In this document: positions 43,956-54,893 of the stretch, in pieces | Position numbering within the stretch: the stretch's first letter is position 1 | Layout: each line of letters starts with the position of its first letter | Assembly: GCA_016285515.1 (NCBI GenBank) | Contig: JAEEQW010000005.1 | Location: forward strand, 1 to 64,000 | DNA length: 64,000 bases | Origin: Bacteroidales bacterium | GTDB lineage: Bacteria > Bacteroidota > Bacteroidia > Bacteroidales > BM520 | Direction: 5' to 3' | Made by a program: the position numbers and the translations under genes | Notes under the pieces: generated by a model | What the model saw: only the letters and a program-made list of their open reading frames with translations | What the model was told of the DNA's origin: nothing | Databases searched by the model: none

Positions 43956-46529
43956 TTAATTTTCATCTGCTTCAACTTTCGTGCCATTGTCATCCGAATC
44001 GTCAGGATTTTCATTTTGTGACTCATCAGATTCGTCGAAAGAACCATCGTCGTCCTCATCGTCAGGATCATACTTGACTCTTGTCACTGCAGCAATTTCA
44101 TCATTGTCTCTGAGATCTATTAACTTCACACCCTGGGTTACTCTTCCCATGACGCGCATGTCTTCAACCGACAATCTGATAAGGATTCCGTTCTTGGTGA
44201 TGATTATCAGTTCATCTTTATCCATTACGTCAATGATGGCAATAACATTACCTGTCTTATCGGTGACATTCATGATTTTAACACCCTTGCCGCCTCTATT
44301 AGTATTACGATAGTCACCTAATAATGAACGTTTTCCAAATCCGTTTTCCGATACTACAAGGACTTGGGTGCTATCCGGATCCTGTGATGAAATAAATCCC
44401 ACCACCTCGTCATCGTCACCATTGAGTTCGATGCCTTTCACACCTGATGCGGTCCTGCCCATCGACCTTACCGTGGATTCATTGAATCTGATAGCCCTAC
44501 CCTTCTTCGATGCTATCAGCAGTTCTCTGTCTTTCGATGTCAAGGCGGCATACATCAGTTCGTCTCCTTCACGGATAACAAGTGCGATTATGCCATTTTG
44601 GCGACTTCTGTTAGATTCGGTCTTAAGTGAATATTCACTTAATGAGGTCTTCTTGACGACACCCTTCTTCGAGCAAAGCACTATTGAATGCTCATTAAGG
44701 TAATCATTATCGGTTAATGACTCGACTATAATGAATGTCTTAAGTGAGTCTCCGGCAGGAAGCGAAAGCAGATTCTGGATGGCTCTGCCTTTTGATGCCT
44801 TTGTGCCTTCAGGAACTTCAAACACCCTAAGTCTGAAGCATTTGCCTTGTGTTGTAAAGAACAATATATAGTTGTGGTTTCGTGCGACAAATACTTTCTC
44901 CACGAAATCCTCTTCCCTCGACCCTGAGCCTTTCGCCCCCTTGCCGCCGCGTCTCTGCTGACGGTATTCTGCCAAAGGTGTACGTTTTATATATCCAAGG
45001 TGAGTTATGGTCACTACCACCTTCTCATTATGTATCAAATCCTCTATCGCAAAATCGGAGGAAGTGTAAACTATCTTGGTTCTGCGTTCATCGGCATAAC
45101 TATTCTTAAGTTCCGTAAATTCATCCTTAAGAATCTTCATTCTTAATTCAAAACTGTCGAGGACTTCCTTAAGATATTTAATCTTCTCAAGAAGAGCTTC
45201 ATACTCTGCCTTGAGCTTGTCTGTTTCAAGTCCGGTGAGACGTGCGAGTCTCATGTCAAGAATGGCTTTTGCCTGAATATCGTCGAGTCCGAAACGGGAC
45301 ATCAGTTCAACCTTTGCAACATCGACATTTTCACTGCTTTTGATAATCTGGACTATTTCGTCGATATTGTCAACAGCTATAAGTAATCCTTCGAGGATAT
45401 GGGCACGTCTTTCAGCCTCCACAAGCTCATATTTTGTCTTTCTGATGAGGACATCATGGCGATGTTCCACATAATACTGAATCATCTGCTTGAGGTTCAG
45501 GAGCATAGGACGTCCATGAACCAATGCGATATTATTTACGTTAAATGACGACTGCAGTGGAGTTTCAAGGAAAAGTTTGTTGAGGACAACTGTGCTCATT
45601 GCCTCGCGTTTCAGTTCGAACACGATTCTTGTCCCCCTTCTGTCGGATTCATCCCTGATATCCGAAATGCCTTCGATTTTCTTTTCATTGACCATATCAG
45701 CGATTTTCTTCACCATATCGGCCTTGTTAATCTGATAAGGCACCGAAGTGACAATGATTGATTCCCTGCCGGAGTCGTCTTCCTCAATAGTGGTCTCGCC
45801 TCTGACAACTATACGGCCTCTACCTGTCATGAATGCATCACGGACCCCATCGTAGCCGTAAATGATGCCGCCGGTCGGAAAATCAGGAGCCTTGATGTAT
45901 TTCATCAATTCCTCTATGGTGATGTCATTATTGTCAATATATGCATTGATGCCGTCAATGACTTCACCGAGATTATGCGGCGCCATATTGGTTGCCATAC
46001 CGACAGCGATGCCTGACGCACCGTTGACAAGGAGATAAGGCAGTCTTGAAGGTAGCACAACCGGTTCCTGGAGTGAGTCATCAAAATTATTCTGGAAATC
46101 GACCGTGTCCTTGTCGATGTCGGCAAGCATTTCCTCCGAGTACTTGGTCAGTCTCGCCTCTGTATAACGCATAGCAGCGGCGCTGTCACCGTCGATTGAA
46201 CCGAAGTTTCCCTGTCCGTCAACCATCGGATATCTCAGCAGCCACGGCTGAGCCATTCTCACCATCGCATCATACACCGAGGAGTCACCGTGTGGGTGAT
46301 ACTTACCAAGGACTTCGCCTACGATACGAGCCGACTTCTTAAAGGATGTATTTGACCTTATACCAAGTTCCGACATGCCGAACAAAACACGTCTGTGTAC
46401 AGGTTTTAGTCCATCGCGAACATCCGGCAAGGCTCTCGCCACTATAACCGACATCGAATAGTCGATATATGCCGATTTCATCTGTTCCTCAAGATTAACC
46501 CTGATTATTTTTTCATTTTTATCTTCCAT
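43956..46529 (-). CDS. gyrA: DNA gyrase subunit A
   Basis: 857 residues. The catalytic tyrosine is in [15 protein letters not shown] (about residue 122), and the GyrA-box [12 protein letters not shown] (about 524-535) marks it as gyrase rather than topoisomerase IV. The quinolone region [19 protein letters not shown] keeps the Ser and Asp equivalent to E. coli S83 and D87, so no classical resistance change is visible. Six beta-pinwheel blades follow, and the tail is very acidic ([15 protein letters not shown]). Preceded by a TATCTTTG promoter core. Confidence 0.98.
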   Translation of the reverse strand: MEDKNEKIIRVNLEEQMKSAYIDYSMSVIVARALPDVRDGLKPVHRRVLFGMSELGIRSNTSFKKSARIVGEVLGKYHPHGDSSVYDAMVRMAQPWLLRYPMVDGQGNFGSIDGDSAAAMRYTEARLTKYSEEMLADIDKDTVDFQNNFDDSLQEPVVLPSRLPYLLVNGASGIAVGMATNMAPHNLGEVIDGINAYIDNNDITIEELMKYIKAPDFPTGGIIYGYDGVRDAFMTGRGRIVVRGETTIEEDDSGRESIIVTSVPYQINKADMVKKIADMVNEKKIEGISDIRDESDRRGTRIVFELKREAMSTVVLNKLFLETPLQSSFNVNNIALVHGRPMLLNLKQMIQYYVEHRHDVLIRKTKYELVEAERRAHILEGLLIAVDNIDEIVQIIKSSENVDVAKVELMSRFGLDDIQAKAILDMRLARLTGLETDKLKAEYEALLEKIKYLKEVLDSFELRMKILKDEFTELKNSYADERRTKIVYTSSDFAIEDLIHNEKVVVTITHLGYIKRTPLAEYRQQRRGGKGAKGSGSREEDFVEKVFVARNHNYILFFTTQGKCFRLRVFEVPEGTKASKGRAIQNLLSLPAGDSLKTFIIVESLTDNDYLNEHSIVLCSKKGVVKKTSLSEYSLKTESNRSRQNGIIALVIREGDELMYAALTSKDRELLIASKKGRAIRFNESTVRSMGRTASGVKGIELNGDDDEVVGFISSQDPDSTQVLVVSENGFGKRSLLGDYRNTNRGGKGVKIMNVTDKTGNVIAIIDVMDKDELIIITKNGILIRLSVEDMRVMGRVTQGVKLIDLRDNDEIAAVTRVKYDPDDEDDDGSFDESDESQNENPDDSDDNGTKVEADEN

Positions 46530-46567
46530 ATTCCTTTTATCTGTACTTTATGTACAAAACTAAATTG

Positions 46568-46575
46568 CAAAGATA
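46568..46575 (-). promoter_or_regulatory. Bacteroidetes-type -7 element TATCTTTG for gyrA
   Basis: Minus strand ATAGTATCTTTGCAA, identical over 15 bases to the context before fakA. Thirty-nine bases before the gyrA start. A TTTG lies upstream at less than the usual spacing. Confidence 0.6.
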
Positions 46576-46713
46576 CTATTTTTTCTTCCAAAAGTTGATA
46601 TTTAGTCCCGATTTTTTTAACATAATTAGACATTCAAAAGTTAAAAACTAAATAAACATTAACTTGTTGATAATATGATGATATCACGAATAATTCCAAT
46701 AAGCGATAGACAC

Positions 46714-46721
46714 TAAATTTG
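46714..46721 (+). promoter_or_regulatory. Bacteroidetes-type -7 element TAAATTTG for clpC
   Basis: TAAATTTG followed by C, 26 bases before the clpC ATG, matching TAnnTTTG. It is divergent from the gyrA promoter in a 218-base gap that holds no other recognisable gene. Confidence 0.6.
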
Positions 46722-46747
46722 CAGACAAAACATTTAACTCTTTTACA

Positions 46748-49369
46748 ATGGAATCAATTTTTTCGGATTCGGCGCAGAAAATCATTTCCTACAGCAGGGA
46801 GGAAGCATCCCGTTTAGGCTGCAATTACATTGGTGTTGACCATTTTTTCTTAGGTATTCTGCGGGAACCGACAGGCAATGTCGGAGTTATGCTTGAGCCT
46901 ATCAGGCCATATCTTAAAGATATCCGCCGCAATATCGAAAGCCGTATTGTGGAGAAGGAATCAGCGCTGGCATCAAGTTCCTCTTTCGATGCACCTCTGA
47001 ACATTCAAGCCGAACGTGCCATCAACCTGTCGTTCCTTGAACAGATAAAACACAATGAGACATCGATACTCCCAGAGCACATTCTCCTTGCCATTCTGTA
47101 TATCAGCGACTCAAACGTATGCAAGATTCTCAACAATTACAAATACAATTATGAGTTGGCGAACAACCTTCTTGCAAATGCTGACGGCAAGGCGCAATCC
47201 GAAACCAGACCAAAGAGAAGAAGCACTCATCACGGCGACGAATTTGAGGCCTTGTTTTTTAATGACTATGATGACGATGACATGGATATGGACGATGACG
47301 ACGAGGATGATATGGAGGACATATTCGATGATAACGAGCAAAAGTATAAAGGTGACGACTCAATGCTAACAGCTTTCGGAACGGACCTGACAGCAGTTGC
47401 AACGGCAGGTCAGATCGACCCTATCGTCGGCCGCGACAAAGAGCTGGAAAGAATGGCACAGATACTCTGCCGCAGGAAAAAGAACAACCCTATTATAATA
47501 GGTGAATCCGGAGTAGGCAAAACCGCTCTCGTGGACGGACTCGCACTGAGAATAGTCGAAAAGAAAGTCCCGCGCAACCTTCTCGGCAAGAAAATTTTCT
47601 CCCTTGACGTCGCCTCTCTTGTGGCAGGCACAAAATACCGCGGAGAATTTGAAAAAAGAATCAAGAATATCATTGATGAACTGAAACGCAACAGCGACTT
47701 CATACTTTTCATCGATGAAATCCACACATTGATAGGGGCTGGCAACGCCTCAGGTTCCATTGATGCCTCAAGCATTATAAAAGCATCGCTCACAAAAGGC
47801 GAAATACAATGCATCGGCACCACCACATTCGATGATTACAGACAATATATCGAAAAGGAAGTCGCCTTCGGAAGACGCTTCCAAAAAGTCGTGGTCGAAC
47901 CGCCTTCATGCGAGGAGACAATACAGATTCTCAACAAGATAAAGGCCAAATACGAACAGCATCACCTTGTCCATTTCAGCAATGAGGCCATAAAAGCCTG
48001 TGTTACGCTGACCAACAGATACATAACCGACCGTTTCCTGCCAGACAAGGCAATAGACGCCATGGATGAAGCAGGGTCAAGGGTACACATAAAAACATCT
48101 CACGATGTCCCTAAAGAAATAGAGGACGCAGAAAACAAACTCAGCGAGATTCTTCCTCTGAAGATTGAAGCCATAAAAGATGAGCGCTTCGAAGATGCCG
48201 AAAAATTCCACAAAACGGAAATAAAACTCGGAACTGAGATCTCACGTCTTTGGAACGAGTTCAAGGAAGACTCCAAGAAGAATCCTCCAACAGTCACTGC
48301 CGAAAATGTTGCAGATGTGGTGTCTCTGATGTCGGGAATACCTGTCAACAGAATTTCCAGCAACGAAACACAGAAACTCATCAGACTTGAAAAGAATCTT
48401 ATGGAACGCGTAATCGGTCAGGACGATGCCGTGATTAAAATTGCGAGAGCCATACGCCGCAACCGCGCAGGGCTCAAGGACCCAAACAAACCTATCGGCA
48501 GTTTCATATTCATCGGACAGACCGGCGTGGGAAAGACATACCTCGCCAGATGCCTGGCAAACAGCATGTTCGACTCGGAAGACGCTCTGATAAGAATCGA
48601 CATGAGCGAATACAGCGAAAAATTCAACGTCTCACGTCTCATCGGCGCACCTCCTGGATACGTTGGACACGAAGAAGGCGGTCAGCTCACCGAAGTGGTC
48701 AGAAGACGCCCGTATTCGGTGGTTCTCCTCGATGAAATCGAAAAGGCTCATCTGGATGTCTTCAACCTGCTGCTGCAGATGCTTGACTACGGTGTCATGA
48801 CCGACGGCCTCGGACGCAAAATCGACTTCAGAAACACTATAATTATCATGACCTCCAACATAGGCTCACGCCAGGTCAAAGATTTCGGCGGCGGTGTCGG
48901 TTTCAATGCCACTAACGCTGCAAACCTCAGCGAATACTCCAAGTCAATCGTTGAAAAAGCACTGCATAAGACTTTCTCACCGGAATTTCTCAACAGATTG
49001 GACGATATCATTTATTTCAATGCACTTACAAAAGAAGACATGAAGTCAATCATTAAACTCGAAATCAATACTATATCTAAGAGAATGAGCGACTTAGGAA
49101 TGACACTTAAAGTTAAGGATTCGTTGATCGAACATATAATTGACAACGAGTTGGATGTCCAATACGGTGCCCGCCCGATTCATCGCGCCATCCAGAAATT
49201 CATCGAAGACCCGGTATCGGAGAAAATCATCGCCGAAGAAGTGCAGAACAAGAATGTCACCGTCACGGTTGACTACAAAGACGGTGATATAAATGTAGCT
49301 ATAACAAACAATAAATCAGCAACTTCCAAAAAAACACGTAAAACAACGAAGTCCGAAAAGAAAAATTAA
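46748..49369 (+). CDS. clpC: ATP-dependent Clp protease ATP-binding subunit (ClpC type)
   Basis: 873 residues. Clp N-domain repeats (SREEASRLGCNYIGVDHFFL, then LPEHILLAILYIS) come first, AAA1 with Walker A GESGVGKTAL (about 252-261) and AAA2 with GQTGVGKTYLARCLA (about 589-603), sensor GAPPGYVGHEEGGQLTEVV. Between the N-domain and AAA1 lies a strongly acidic run (about 170-200: DYDDDDMDMDDDDEDDMED). The C-terminal tail is Lys/Thr rich. It unfolds substrates for ClpP. Divergent from gyrA, as in Bacteroides relatives. Confidence 0.95.
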   Translation: MESIFSDSAQKIISYSREEASRLGCNYIGVDHFFLGILREPTGNVGVMLEPIRPYLKDIRRNIESRIVEKESALASSSSFDAPLNIQAERAINLSFLEQIKHNETSILPEHILLAILYISDSNVCKILNNYKYNYELANNLLANADGKAQSETRPKRRSTHHGDEFEALFFNDYDDDDMDMDDDDEDDMEDIFDDNEQKYKGDDSMLTAFGTDLTAVATAGQIDPIVGRDKELERMAQILCRRKKNNPIIIGESGVGKTALVDGLALRIVEKKVPRNLLGKKIFSLDVASLVAGTKYRGEFEKRIKNIIDELKRNSDFILFIDEIHTLIGAGNASGSIDASSIIKASLTKGEIQCIGTTTFDDYRQYIEKEVAFGRRFQKVVVEPPSCEETIQILNKIKAKYEQHHLVHFSNEAIKACVTLTNRYITDRFLPDKAIDAMDEAGSRVHIKTSHDVPKEIEDAENKLSEILPLKIEAIKDERFEDAEKFHKTEIKLGTEISRLWNEFKEDSKKNPPTVTAENVADVVSLMSGIPVNRISSNETQKLIRLEKNLMERVIGQDDAVIKIARAIRRNRAGLKDPNKPIGSFIFIGQTGVGKTYLARCLANSMFDSEDALIRIDMSEYSEKFNVSRLIGAPPGYVGHEEGGQLTEVVRRRPYSVVLLDEIEKAHLDVFNLLLQMLDYGVMTDGLGRKIDFRNTIIIMTSNIGSRQVKDFGGGVGFNATNAANLSEYSKSIVEKALHKTFSPEFLNRLDDIIYFNALTKEDMKSIIKLEINTISKRMSDLGMTLKVKDSLIEHIIDNELDVQYGARPIHRAIQKFIEDPVSEKIIAEEVQNKNVTVTVDYKDGDINVAITNNKSATSKKTRKTTKSEKKN

Positions 49370-49439
49370 GAATTTTTTGCATTCGGAATAGGTAACAAAA
49401 AAGGCCATTTTTTCATATATAAATAAAAAGATATTATAT

Positions 49440-50150
49440 ATGAAAAAAACTTACAGAAACCAAACCATCAAAAACATGGTGATGGAAGAACGGCCAAGGG
49501 AAAAGCTGATAGTCAATGGTGTAAAGACATTGACCGATGCTGAATTGTTTGCAATTATACTCGGTTCCGGGACTCACGAAAGCAACGTGTTGCAACTCGC
49601 CCACGATATCATTGGATCTTACGACAACGACCTGAACAGACTCATGAAATCCGACATTTATGAGCTCATGAGACATAAAGGAATCGGATATGCCAAAGCT
49701 GTAACCATAGTGGCAGCAATAGAATTCGTTCTCAGAGGCACAAGCCGAAACGAAAATTTCAAGCAACAGGTCATTAAAAACAGCGATGACATTTTCCAGA
49801 CCATGAAGCCACTCATCGGTTTCATAGACCACGAAGAATTCTGGGTCATATACCTCAACAGAGGGCTGAAAATCATATCCAAAAAGATGATTAGCCAAGG
49901 GGGAATGTTTGCCACAGTGATTGATCAGAAAAACATCATACGCATCGGTATGGGACTCAAGTCATCAGCTATGGTTCTCGCACACAATCACCCGTCAGGA
50001 AATCCCTGTCCGAGCAAAGAGGATATCGAACTCACCAAGAAGATGGTTGAGGCTTGCAAGGTGTTTGACATTCAGGTTATCGACCACGTCATCATCTGCA
50101 GTAACGATTTTTACAGCTTTGCCGACAACAATATGGTCTATTCCGGATAA
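49440..50150 (+). CDS. radC: RadC-family JAB-domain protein
   Basis: 236 residues. N-terminal helix-hairpin-helix region (EERPREKLIVNGVKTLTDAE, GSGTHESNVLQLAHDIIGSY) and C-terminal JAB/MPN domain with the metal motif VLAHNHPSGNPCPSKEDIEL (H-x-H-x7-S-x2-D, about 179-193), then IQVIDHVIIC. Despite the name, RadC has no proven DNA repair function. It lies 70 bases after clpC on the same strand with no clear terminator in between. Confidence 0.93.
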   Translation: MKKTYRNQTIKNMVMEERPREKLIVNGVKTLTDAELFAIILGSGTHESNVLQLAHDIIGSYDNDLNRLMKSDIYELMRHKGIGYAKAVTIVAAIEFVLRGTSRNENFKQQVIKNSDDIFQTMKPLIGFIDHEEFWVIYLNRGLKIISKKMISQGGMFATVIDQKNIIRIGMGLKSSAMVLAHNHPSGNPCPSKEDIELTKKMVEACKVFDIQVIDHVIICSNDFYSFADNNMVYSG

Positions 50151-50248
50151 TACAACAACAAATCAAAATTGGAAGACGGAACATATAGACATTTACTTCA
50201 ATTCTGAAATAAATATTAGAGATACTTGAACTTTTAAACCACATAATT

Positions 50249-50872
50249 ATGGAATTAAAAGATGATATGATTCTAAAAGCCATCATTGAAAATGATGAGA
50301 ACATATACAAGTATTTTTACCAGAAACTGTTCGGTATAGTGGCAAAGTTTGTAATTGACAACAATGGGACGTATGCCGAAGCCGAGGATGTGTTCCAAGA
50401 TGCAATCCTCGTAATAACTGAAAAATTCAGGGGACAGAAAGAATTATTGAACAAGAAAACAAGGGTATTTGCCATGTTTATCGGGATAGTTCACAACATG
50501 TGGAGGGAACGTCTGAGAGAAATCAAACATTATCAGGAAGTTGTATTGCCTAATTATACATTGGTCGCTGAAAATGGAGAAATGCAAGAATACATATCCG
50601 TCTTACCTGCCGAAACCGATGAGGTGACCAAAGAAAAAATAGAAATGGTCAAACGGTCTATGGATAAAGTTAAAGAACCTTACAAAAAAGCTCTCAAAAC
50701 GGCTCTTGACGGCGGCAAAGGAAAAGACGGTGCCAACAAACTCGGGTGCAGTGAAGGATATTACCGTAAGATGGTTTTCCAAGCAAAGACAACACTTGCA
50801 AAGAACATCAAAAAAGACCCAACATACAGCAAATACTATAAAGTAGATTCAGGCAAACCGAAAGACAAATAA
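50249..50872 (+). CDS. ECF-like RNA polymerase sigma factor
   Basis: 207 residues. Sigma region 2 is seen in TYAEAEDVFQDAILVITEKF (the A-E-D-x-x-Q-D-x-F-like core, about 46-60), and region 4 in PYKKALKTALDGGKGKDGAN with KLGCSEGYYRKMVFQAKTTL as the helix-turn-helix. Region 2.3 (VHNMWRERLREI) is present. No anti-sigma gene is adjacent: the downstream gene is convergent, two bases away. So it is an orphan, or controlled elsewhere. Confidence 0.78.
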   Translation: MELKDDMILKAIIENDENIYKYFYQKLFGIVAKFVIDNNGTYAEAEDVFQDAILVITEKFRGQKELLNKKTRVFAMFIGIVHNMWRERLREIKHYQEVVLPNYTLVAENGEMQEYISVLPAETDEVTKEKIEMVKRSMDKVKEPYKKALKTALDGGKGKDGANKLGCSEGYYRKMVFQAKTTLAKNIKKDPTYSKYYKVDSGKPKDK

Positions 50873-50874
50873 CA

Positions 50875-52596
50875 TTATCTCTTGCGGTTCATCATAATCA
50901 ACGACTTCAAGTCGGTAGCACAGGAATTCCAGAAATAATCGGTATTCTGACTGACTTTATAACTGTAATCATCAATCTCATAGATATTCTGGAAATAATT
51001 TTCAAAGCCGTATGATTTCTTAGTCGGGGCAAAGTACAACGAAGATTCAAGACCTTCATAATACACATCGGAAACGTATTCGGGGAAATCATACCCGAAA
51101 TAATACAGCATATTCAGATAATAGAAGAATGTATCATATCCCAAATAAGCATACTGGATGCTGTTCGGCTCAGAAAAATACTTGTCTGAAAAAGCCTTGA
51201 CAAACCGCTTCACATTAACGTCATTATAGTCGATAAACTTGTTGCTGATAAAATGGAAATTAGTATTGTTGAGATAACTGTTGTCAAGTTCCATGCTTGT
51301 CCAAGACTCATTCCCGAAAAGCACAATCCTGTTGCTTTTGCTATATTTATTCAGACGAGTAAGATGGTCCAGAACATGTGGATAAGAAGTTGCAAGACTT
51401 ATTATGACATTTGTGCAAGTTCCAGTGATATACTTCGAATATCCGGCATTCGAGTCGGTCTTCTGTGAGAACACTTTGACAGTCATTGGAATTCCAGTCC
51501 TGTCAGCCGTATTAGCAAACAACCTGGTGATGTAATCTATAGTTGCAGAATCCTTCGATTCGTCAGGTGTGTAAATAATGACACTGGAATCGAAATAATA
51601 GTTGCAAATGTAATCAACCAAGTAACTGTATTTCAATTCATCATCAACATTCATCTTAAACGAGCGGCTGTTGTCGCACATGACATTTCGGGTGAAAGTA
51701 GTAGGATTGACTATGTTGATATAATTTTCTGCCGCATATTCACATACGGCCTTATATGAATTTCTGAAGAAAGGTCCGATTATCAGATCCATGTCTTCAA
51801 GTTCACGGCTGTTGATTACAGCATTTGCCGATTCCACCTTTTCATCGACATCATACACGCTGAGATTAATGTTCATTCCCATCTTGATGAGTGAGTCGAT
51901 TGCTATCATGGCACCTTGATAAAACTGGACAAACCTAAAGGGTTTCTTGTTGCCATTCATGATATCGCCGTTCCTGCGGTTTACTGAAAGTGTCTTGGCA
52001 TTGTCATAATACAACGGTATCAGCAAAGCAACATTGAAAGTTTCTGATTTTCTTGGTCTTACAGCAAGCACTTCACCATTGCGCGATTTGTATTTCATCA
52101 TACCAAGATCGTATGAAAGTTCAAACAGAATTTCAGGCTCGGGAACGACTGGAGCCTCATCAGCATAATTTGTAGAATCGGCGGTAATATCAGCGGTGAC
52201 TTCCTCGGTATATACTTCAGGCTCGGTATATTCTGTTTCCACAATAACAGGATTTTCTTCAACTTCTTCCACAATAACAGGATTTTCCTCAACTTCCTGA
52301 ACCACGATATCCTCTTCTTCAACAATAGGAATATAAATGGTTTGGCCTTCGGAGATATTGTCACCCGATTCTATATTATTTATTTCACAGATGAGACTCA
52401 CCGGCACTCCATAAAGATGTGCAATGGAATATAAGGTCTGTTTTGCGCCAATCACATGAACATAGTAAAAATGATTGTCAATCTGCTGAACGACATTGGA
52501 TTTCACGAGATTCTTATTGAACTCCGACCCTGGTTCCTGAGCCATCACAAGCATCGTGGAACAAAGCAGCAATAGAATCCAGAATATTCTTTTCAT
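50875..52596 (-). CDS. LysM plus periplasmic-binding-protein-like envelope protein
   Basis: 573 residues from ATG at 52596 (KRIFWILLLLCSTMLVMAQ signal peptide); an earlier in-frame ATG adds five residues. One LysM domain about 43-90 (YYVHVIGAKQTLYSIAHLYG, INNIESGDNISEGQTIYIPI) binds peptidoglycan. An acidic Glu/Val linker carries a ten-residue repeat. The C-terminal 400 residues resemble the type 1 periplasmic binding fold (FNVALLIPLYYDN, GAMIAIDSLIKMGMNINLSV, DLIIGPFFRNSY, INIVNPTTF). Such a fusion is known in Bacteroidetes; ligand unknown. It is 30 bases after guaA on the same strand. Confidence 0.84.
   Translation of the reverse strand: MKRIFWILLLLCSTMLVMAQEPGSEFNKNLVKSNVVQQIDNHFYYVHVIGAKQTLYSIAHLYGVPVSLICEINNIESGDNISEGQTIYIPIVEEEDIVVQEVEENPVIVEEVEENPVIVETEYTEPEVYTEEVTADITADSTNYADEAPVVPEPEILFELSYDLGMMKYKSRNGEVLAVRPRKSETFNVALLIPLYYDNAKTLSVNRRNGDIMNGNKKPFRFVQFYQGAMIAIDSLIKMGMNINLSVYDVDEKVESANAVINSRELEDMDLIIGPFFRNSYKAVCEYAAENYINIVNPTTFTRNVMCDNSRSFKMNVDDELKYSYLVDYICNYYFDSSVIIYTPDESKDSATIDYITRLFANTADRTGIPMTVKVFSQKTDSNAGYSKYITGTCTNVIISLATSYPHVLDHLTRLNKYSKSNRIVLFGNESWTSMELDNSYLNNTNFHFISNKFIDYNDVNVKRFVKAFSDKYFSEPNSIQYAYLGYDTFFYYLNMLYYFGYDFPEYVSDVYYEGLESSLYFAPTKKSYGFENYFQNIYEIDDYSYKVSQNTDYFWNSCATDLKSLIMMNRKR
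52239..52298. repeat. Two 30-base direct repeats in LysM protein linker
   Basis: The plus-strand units 52239-52268 and 52269-52298 differ at one or two bases. They encode EVEENPVIVE twice in the LysM protein linker. In-frame, so slippage would change linker length by ten residues. Confidence 0.85.
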
Positions 52597-52626
52597 GTTG
52601 AATAAACACATTATTAAAACACTTTA

Positions 52627-54165
52627 TTATTCCCATTCGATAGTTGCAGGCGGTTTTGAGCTTATGTCATACACTACCCTGTTGACGCCCTTCACTTCGT
52701 TGATTATCTCATTTGACATTTTTGCCAGGAAATCGTATGGGAGATGTGCCCAGTCAGCTGTCATGCCATCGGTAGCACATACTGCACGCAGAGCGACCAC
52801 ATTCTCGTAAGTCTTCTCATCACCCATCACACCGACTGACTTTACAGGCAGCAGCACTGCAAATGCTTGCCATACAGTATCATACAAGTTGTATGTTTTC
52901 AATCCCCTTATGAAAATGCTATCGACTTCCTGAAGTATCTTAACCTTGTCTTCTGTGACTTCGCCAAGAATTCGGATTCCGAGACCGGGTCCCGGAAAAG
53001 GATGACGGTTGAGGATATCCTTTGGCATATTGAGAGATGTGCCTATACGTCTCACTTCATCTTTAAACAAATATCTCAACGGTTCCACAATCTTGAATTT
53101 CACGTCTTTGGGCATTCCACCGACATTATGGTGTGATTTTATAGTGGCCGAAGGACCTGCCACAGAAGTGGATTCGATTACATCCGGATAAATGGTCCCT
53201 TGGGCGAGCCACACAGCATTGGTGATTTTTTTCGACTCGGAATCAAAAACTTCCACGAAAGTCCTGCCGATAGCTTTACGCTTGGTTTCAGGATCAGTTA
53301 TGCCTTTGAGAGCATTGTAGAATCGCTGTTTTGCGTCAACGCCTATAACGTTGAGTCCCATGTTCTGATATGATGCGAGAACCTCGCAGAACTCATCTTT
53401 GCGAAGCAGTCCGTTGTCAACGAAAATACATGTAAGATTGTTGCCTATAGCCTTATGAAGAAGCATGGCAGCTACAGATGAATCAACACCGCCGGACAAT
53501 CCGAGGATGACCTTATCGTCCTTGATTTTCTCACGCAGGGAATTCACTGTGGTTTCAATAAAAGATGCCGGTGTCCAGTCACATGTACAACCACATATAT
53601 CCGTCACAAAATTTTTCAGAAGAACCGCTCCCTCGGTGGTATGGAAAACCTCAGGATGGAACTGGATTCCGTAAGTGTCCTCATTGTCAATCTTATAGCC
53701 GGCAACCTTCACATCAGCAGTGCTTGCAATCACAGAAAAGTCATCAGGCAATCCGGATATTGTGTCACCATGCGACATCCATACCTGGGAGCCCATCGAC
53801 ATGTTAGCGACAAGTTTGCTTTTGTCCGAAATGAAATTGAGATTGGCTCTGCCATATTCCCTTATTTCTGAAGGCATCACCTCTCCCCCGCTCTTAAATG
53901 CAATTAACTGGGCTCCATAGCAAATACCAAGGACAGGCAACTTCCCTCTGACACACGACAAATCAATGTCAGGAGCATTTTCAGCTCTTACCGAAAAAGG
54001 ACTTCCGGAAAGAATGACACCTTTGGTGTTTAATGAGTTAATCAGCTGTTCACTGAATTTGTTGAAAGGGTAAATTTCGCAGTAAACGTTAAGTTCACGC
54101 AGGCGTCTCGCAATCAACTGAGTGTATTGAGAACCAAAATCGAATATCAATATTGTTTCGTTCAT
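52627..54165 (-). CDS. guaA: GMP synthase (glutamine-hydrolysing)
   Basis: 512 residues. The class I glutaminase has the nucleophile cysteine in [12 protein letters not shown] (about residue 82) and the His/Glu in [14 protein letters not shown]. The ATP-pyrophosphatase has [17 protein letters not shown], and the dimerisation domain ends in [11 protein letters not shown]. It converts XMP to GMP with glutamine and ATP. Standard length and complete. A TATTTTTG promoter core precedes it. Confidence 0.98.
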   Translation of the reverse strand: MNETILIFDFGSQYTQLIARRLRELNVYCEIYPFNKFSEQLINSLNTKGVILSGSPFSVRAENAPDIDLSCVRGKLPVLGICYGAQLIAFKSGGEVMPSEIREYGRANLNFISDKSKLVANMSMGSQVWMSHGDTISGLPDDFSVIASTADVKVAGYKIDNEDTYGIQFHPEVFHTTEGAVLLKNFVTDICGCTCDWTPASFIETTVNSLREKIKDDKVILGLSGGVDSSVAAMLLHKAIGNNLTCIFVDNGLLRKDEFCEVLASYQNMGLNVIGVDAKQRFYNALKGITDPETKRKAIGRTFVEVFDSESKKITNAVWLAQGTIYPDVIESTSVAGPSATIKSHHNVGGMPKDVKFKIVEPLRYLFKDEVRRIGTSLNMPKDILNRHPFPGPGLGIRILGEVTEDKVKILQEVDSIFIRGLKTYNLYDTVWQAFAVLLPVKSVGVMGDEKTYENVVALRAVCATDGMTADWAHLPYDFLAKMSNEIINEVKGVNRVVYDISSKPPATIEWE

Positions 54166-54185
54166 TATCTGATAAGAATAAAATG

Positions 54186-54193
54186 CAAAAATA
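54186..54193 (-). promoter_or_regulatory. Candidate -7 element TATTTTTG for guaA
   Basis: Minus strand TATTTTTG followed by C, 20 bases before the guaA start codon. Fits TAnnTTTG. Confidence 0.55.
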
Positions 54194-54215
54194 ACACATA
54201 TTTCGATAAAATTAT

Positions 54216-54223
54216 TAATTTTG
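54216..54223 (+). promoter_or_regulatory. Candidate -7 element TAATTTTG for the beta-barrel gene
   Basis: TAATTTTG followed by C on the plus strand, 33 bases before the ATG at 54257. Divergent from the guaA element only 23 bases away. Confidence 0.55.
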
Positions 54224-54256
54224 CTGATTTATTAACTATGAAAAGAACAAAGAAAA

Positions 54257-54883
54257 ATGAAGAACATAAAGAGAATAATAGTAATCTTAATAATAGCATC
54301 AACATCGCTATCTCTTGCCGCACAGTCAACTTTCGGCATTGTGGGAGGCTTGAACCTGTCAAAGTTCAACATCAGTAAAACCGACGGACTTGAGTACGAA
54401 TTCGGGCCAGGATTCGATGCAGGTCTTTTCTTCCGTTTTCAGGCAGGAAAGCACTTCTATATCCAGCCGGATGTCATCTATTCGATAAAAACGACTGACA
54501 TGGTTATCAGTAATCCGACATTATTCATTTCCGATTCCAATCAGGCTCAAGTTATCACACACAAGATGCACAGCATTGATGTTCCGGTTCATATAGGATT
54601 GGTCTTCGGTAAAAAAACCAACTTCAGAATTTTTGCGGGTCCACGTTTCGGTTTTGCCGTCAACGACAACCTGAATGCATACATAAGCGATTTGAAATCA
54701 TCAAATTATTCAATGGCGGCACAGGCCGGTATTGGTCTTGATGCATTGTTCTTCACAGTGGATTTTCTATATGACTATACCCTTAACCAAGGTTTCACCA
54801 GTTACAGCAATGCTGTACTGACATCGTCACTCAACCCTCATATAGGAACATTCAAGATAATGTTCGGCTTTAAAATGCTTTAA
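54257..54883 (+). CDS. Outer-membrane beta-barrel protein (PorT-like, OMP_b-brl_2)
   Basis: 208 residues with a signal peptide (RIIVILIIASTSLSLAAQ). STFGIVGGLNLSKFNIS, FEFG-type turn GPGFDAGLFFRFQAGKHFYI, VPVHIGLVFGKKTNFRIFAG and the final PHIGTFKIMFGFKML are alternating beta strands ending in an aromatic/hydrophobic residue, as in eight-stranded porin-family barrels. Typical of small Bacteroidetes outer membrane proteins of unknown function. It is followed 10 bases later by the hemerythrin-domain gene. Confidence 0.86.
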   Translation: MKNIKRIIVILIIASTSLSLAAQSTFGIVGGLNLSKFNISKTDGLEYEFGPGFDAGLFFRFQAGKHFYIQPDVIYSIKTTDMVISNPTLFISDSNQAQVITHKMHSIDVPVHIGLVFGKKTNFRIFAGPRFGFAVNDNLNAYISDLKSSNYSMAAQAGIGLDALFFTVDFLYDYTLNQGFTSYSNAVLTSSLNPHIGTFKIMFGFKML

Positions 54884-54893
54884 CTCTATCACC

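Noticed and set aside
45900..46529. Fluoroquinolone resistance change in gyrA
   Set aside because: Ser and Asp at the positions equivalent to E. coli S83 and D87 are present ([10 protein letters not shown]).
47262..47345. Acidic run in ClpC as sign of a frameshift
   Set aside because: The frame continues into a full AAA1 domain. An acidic linker is acceptable, and no other evidence of a break exists.
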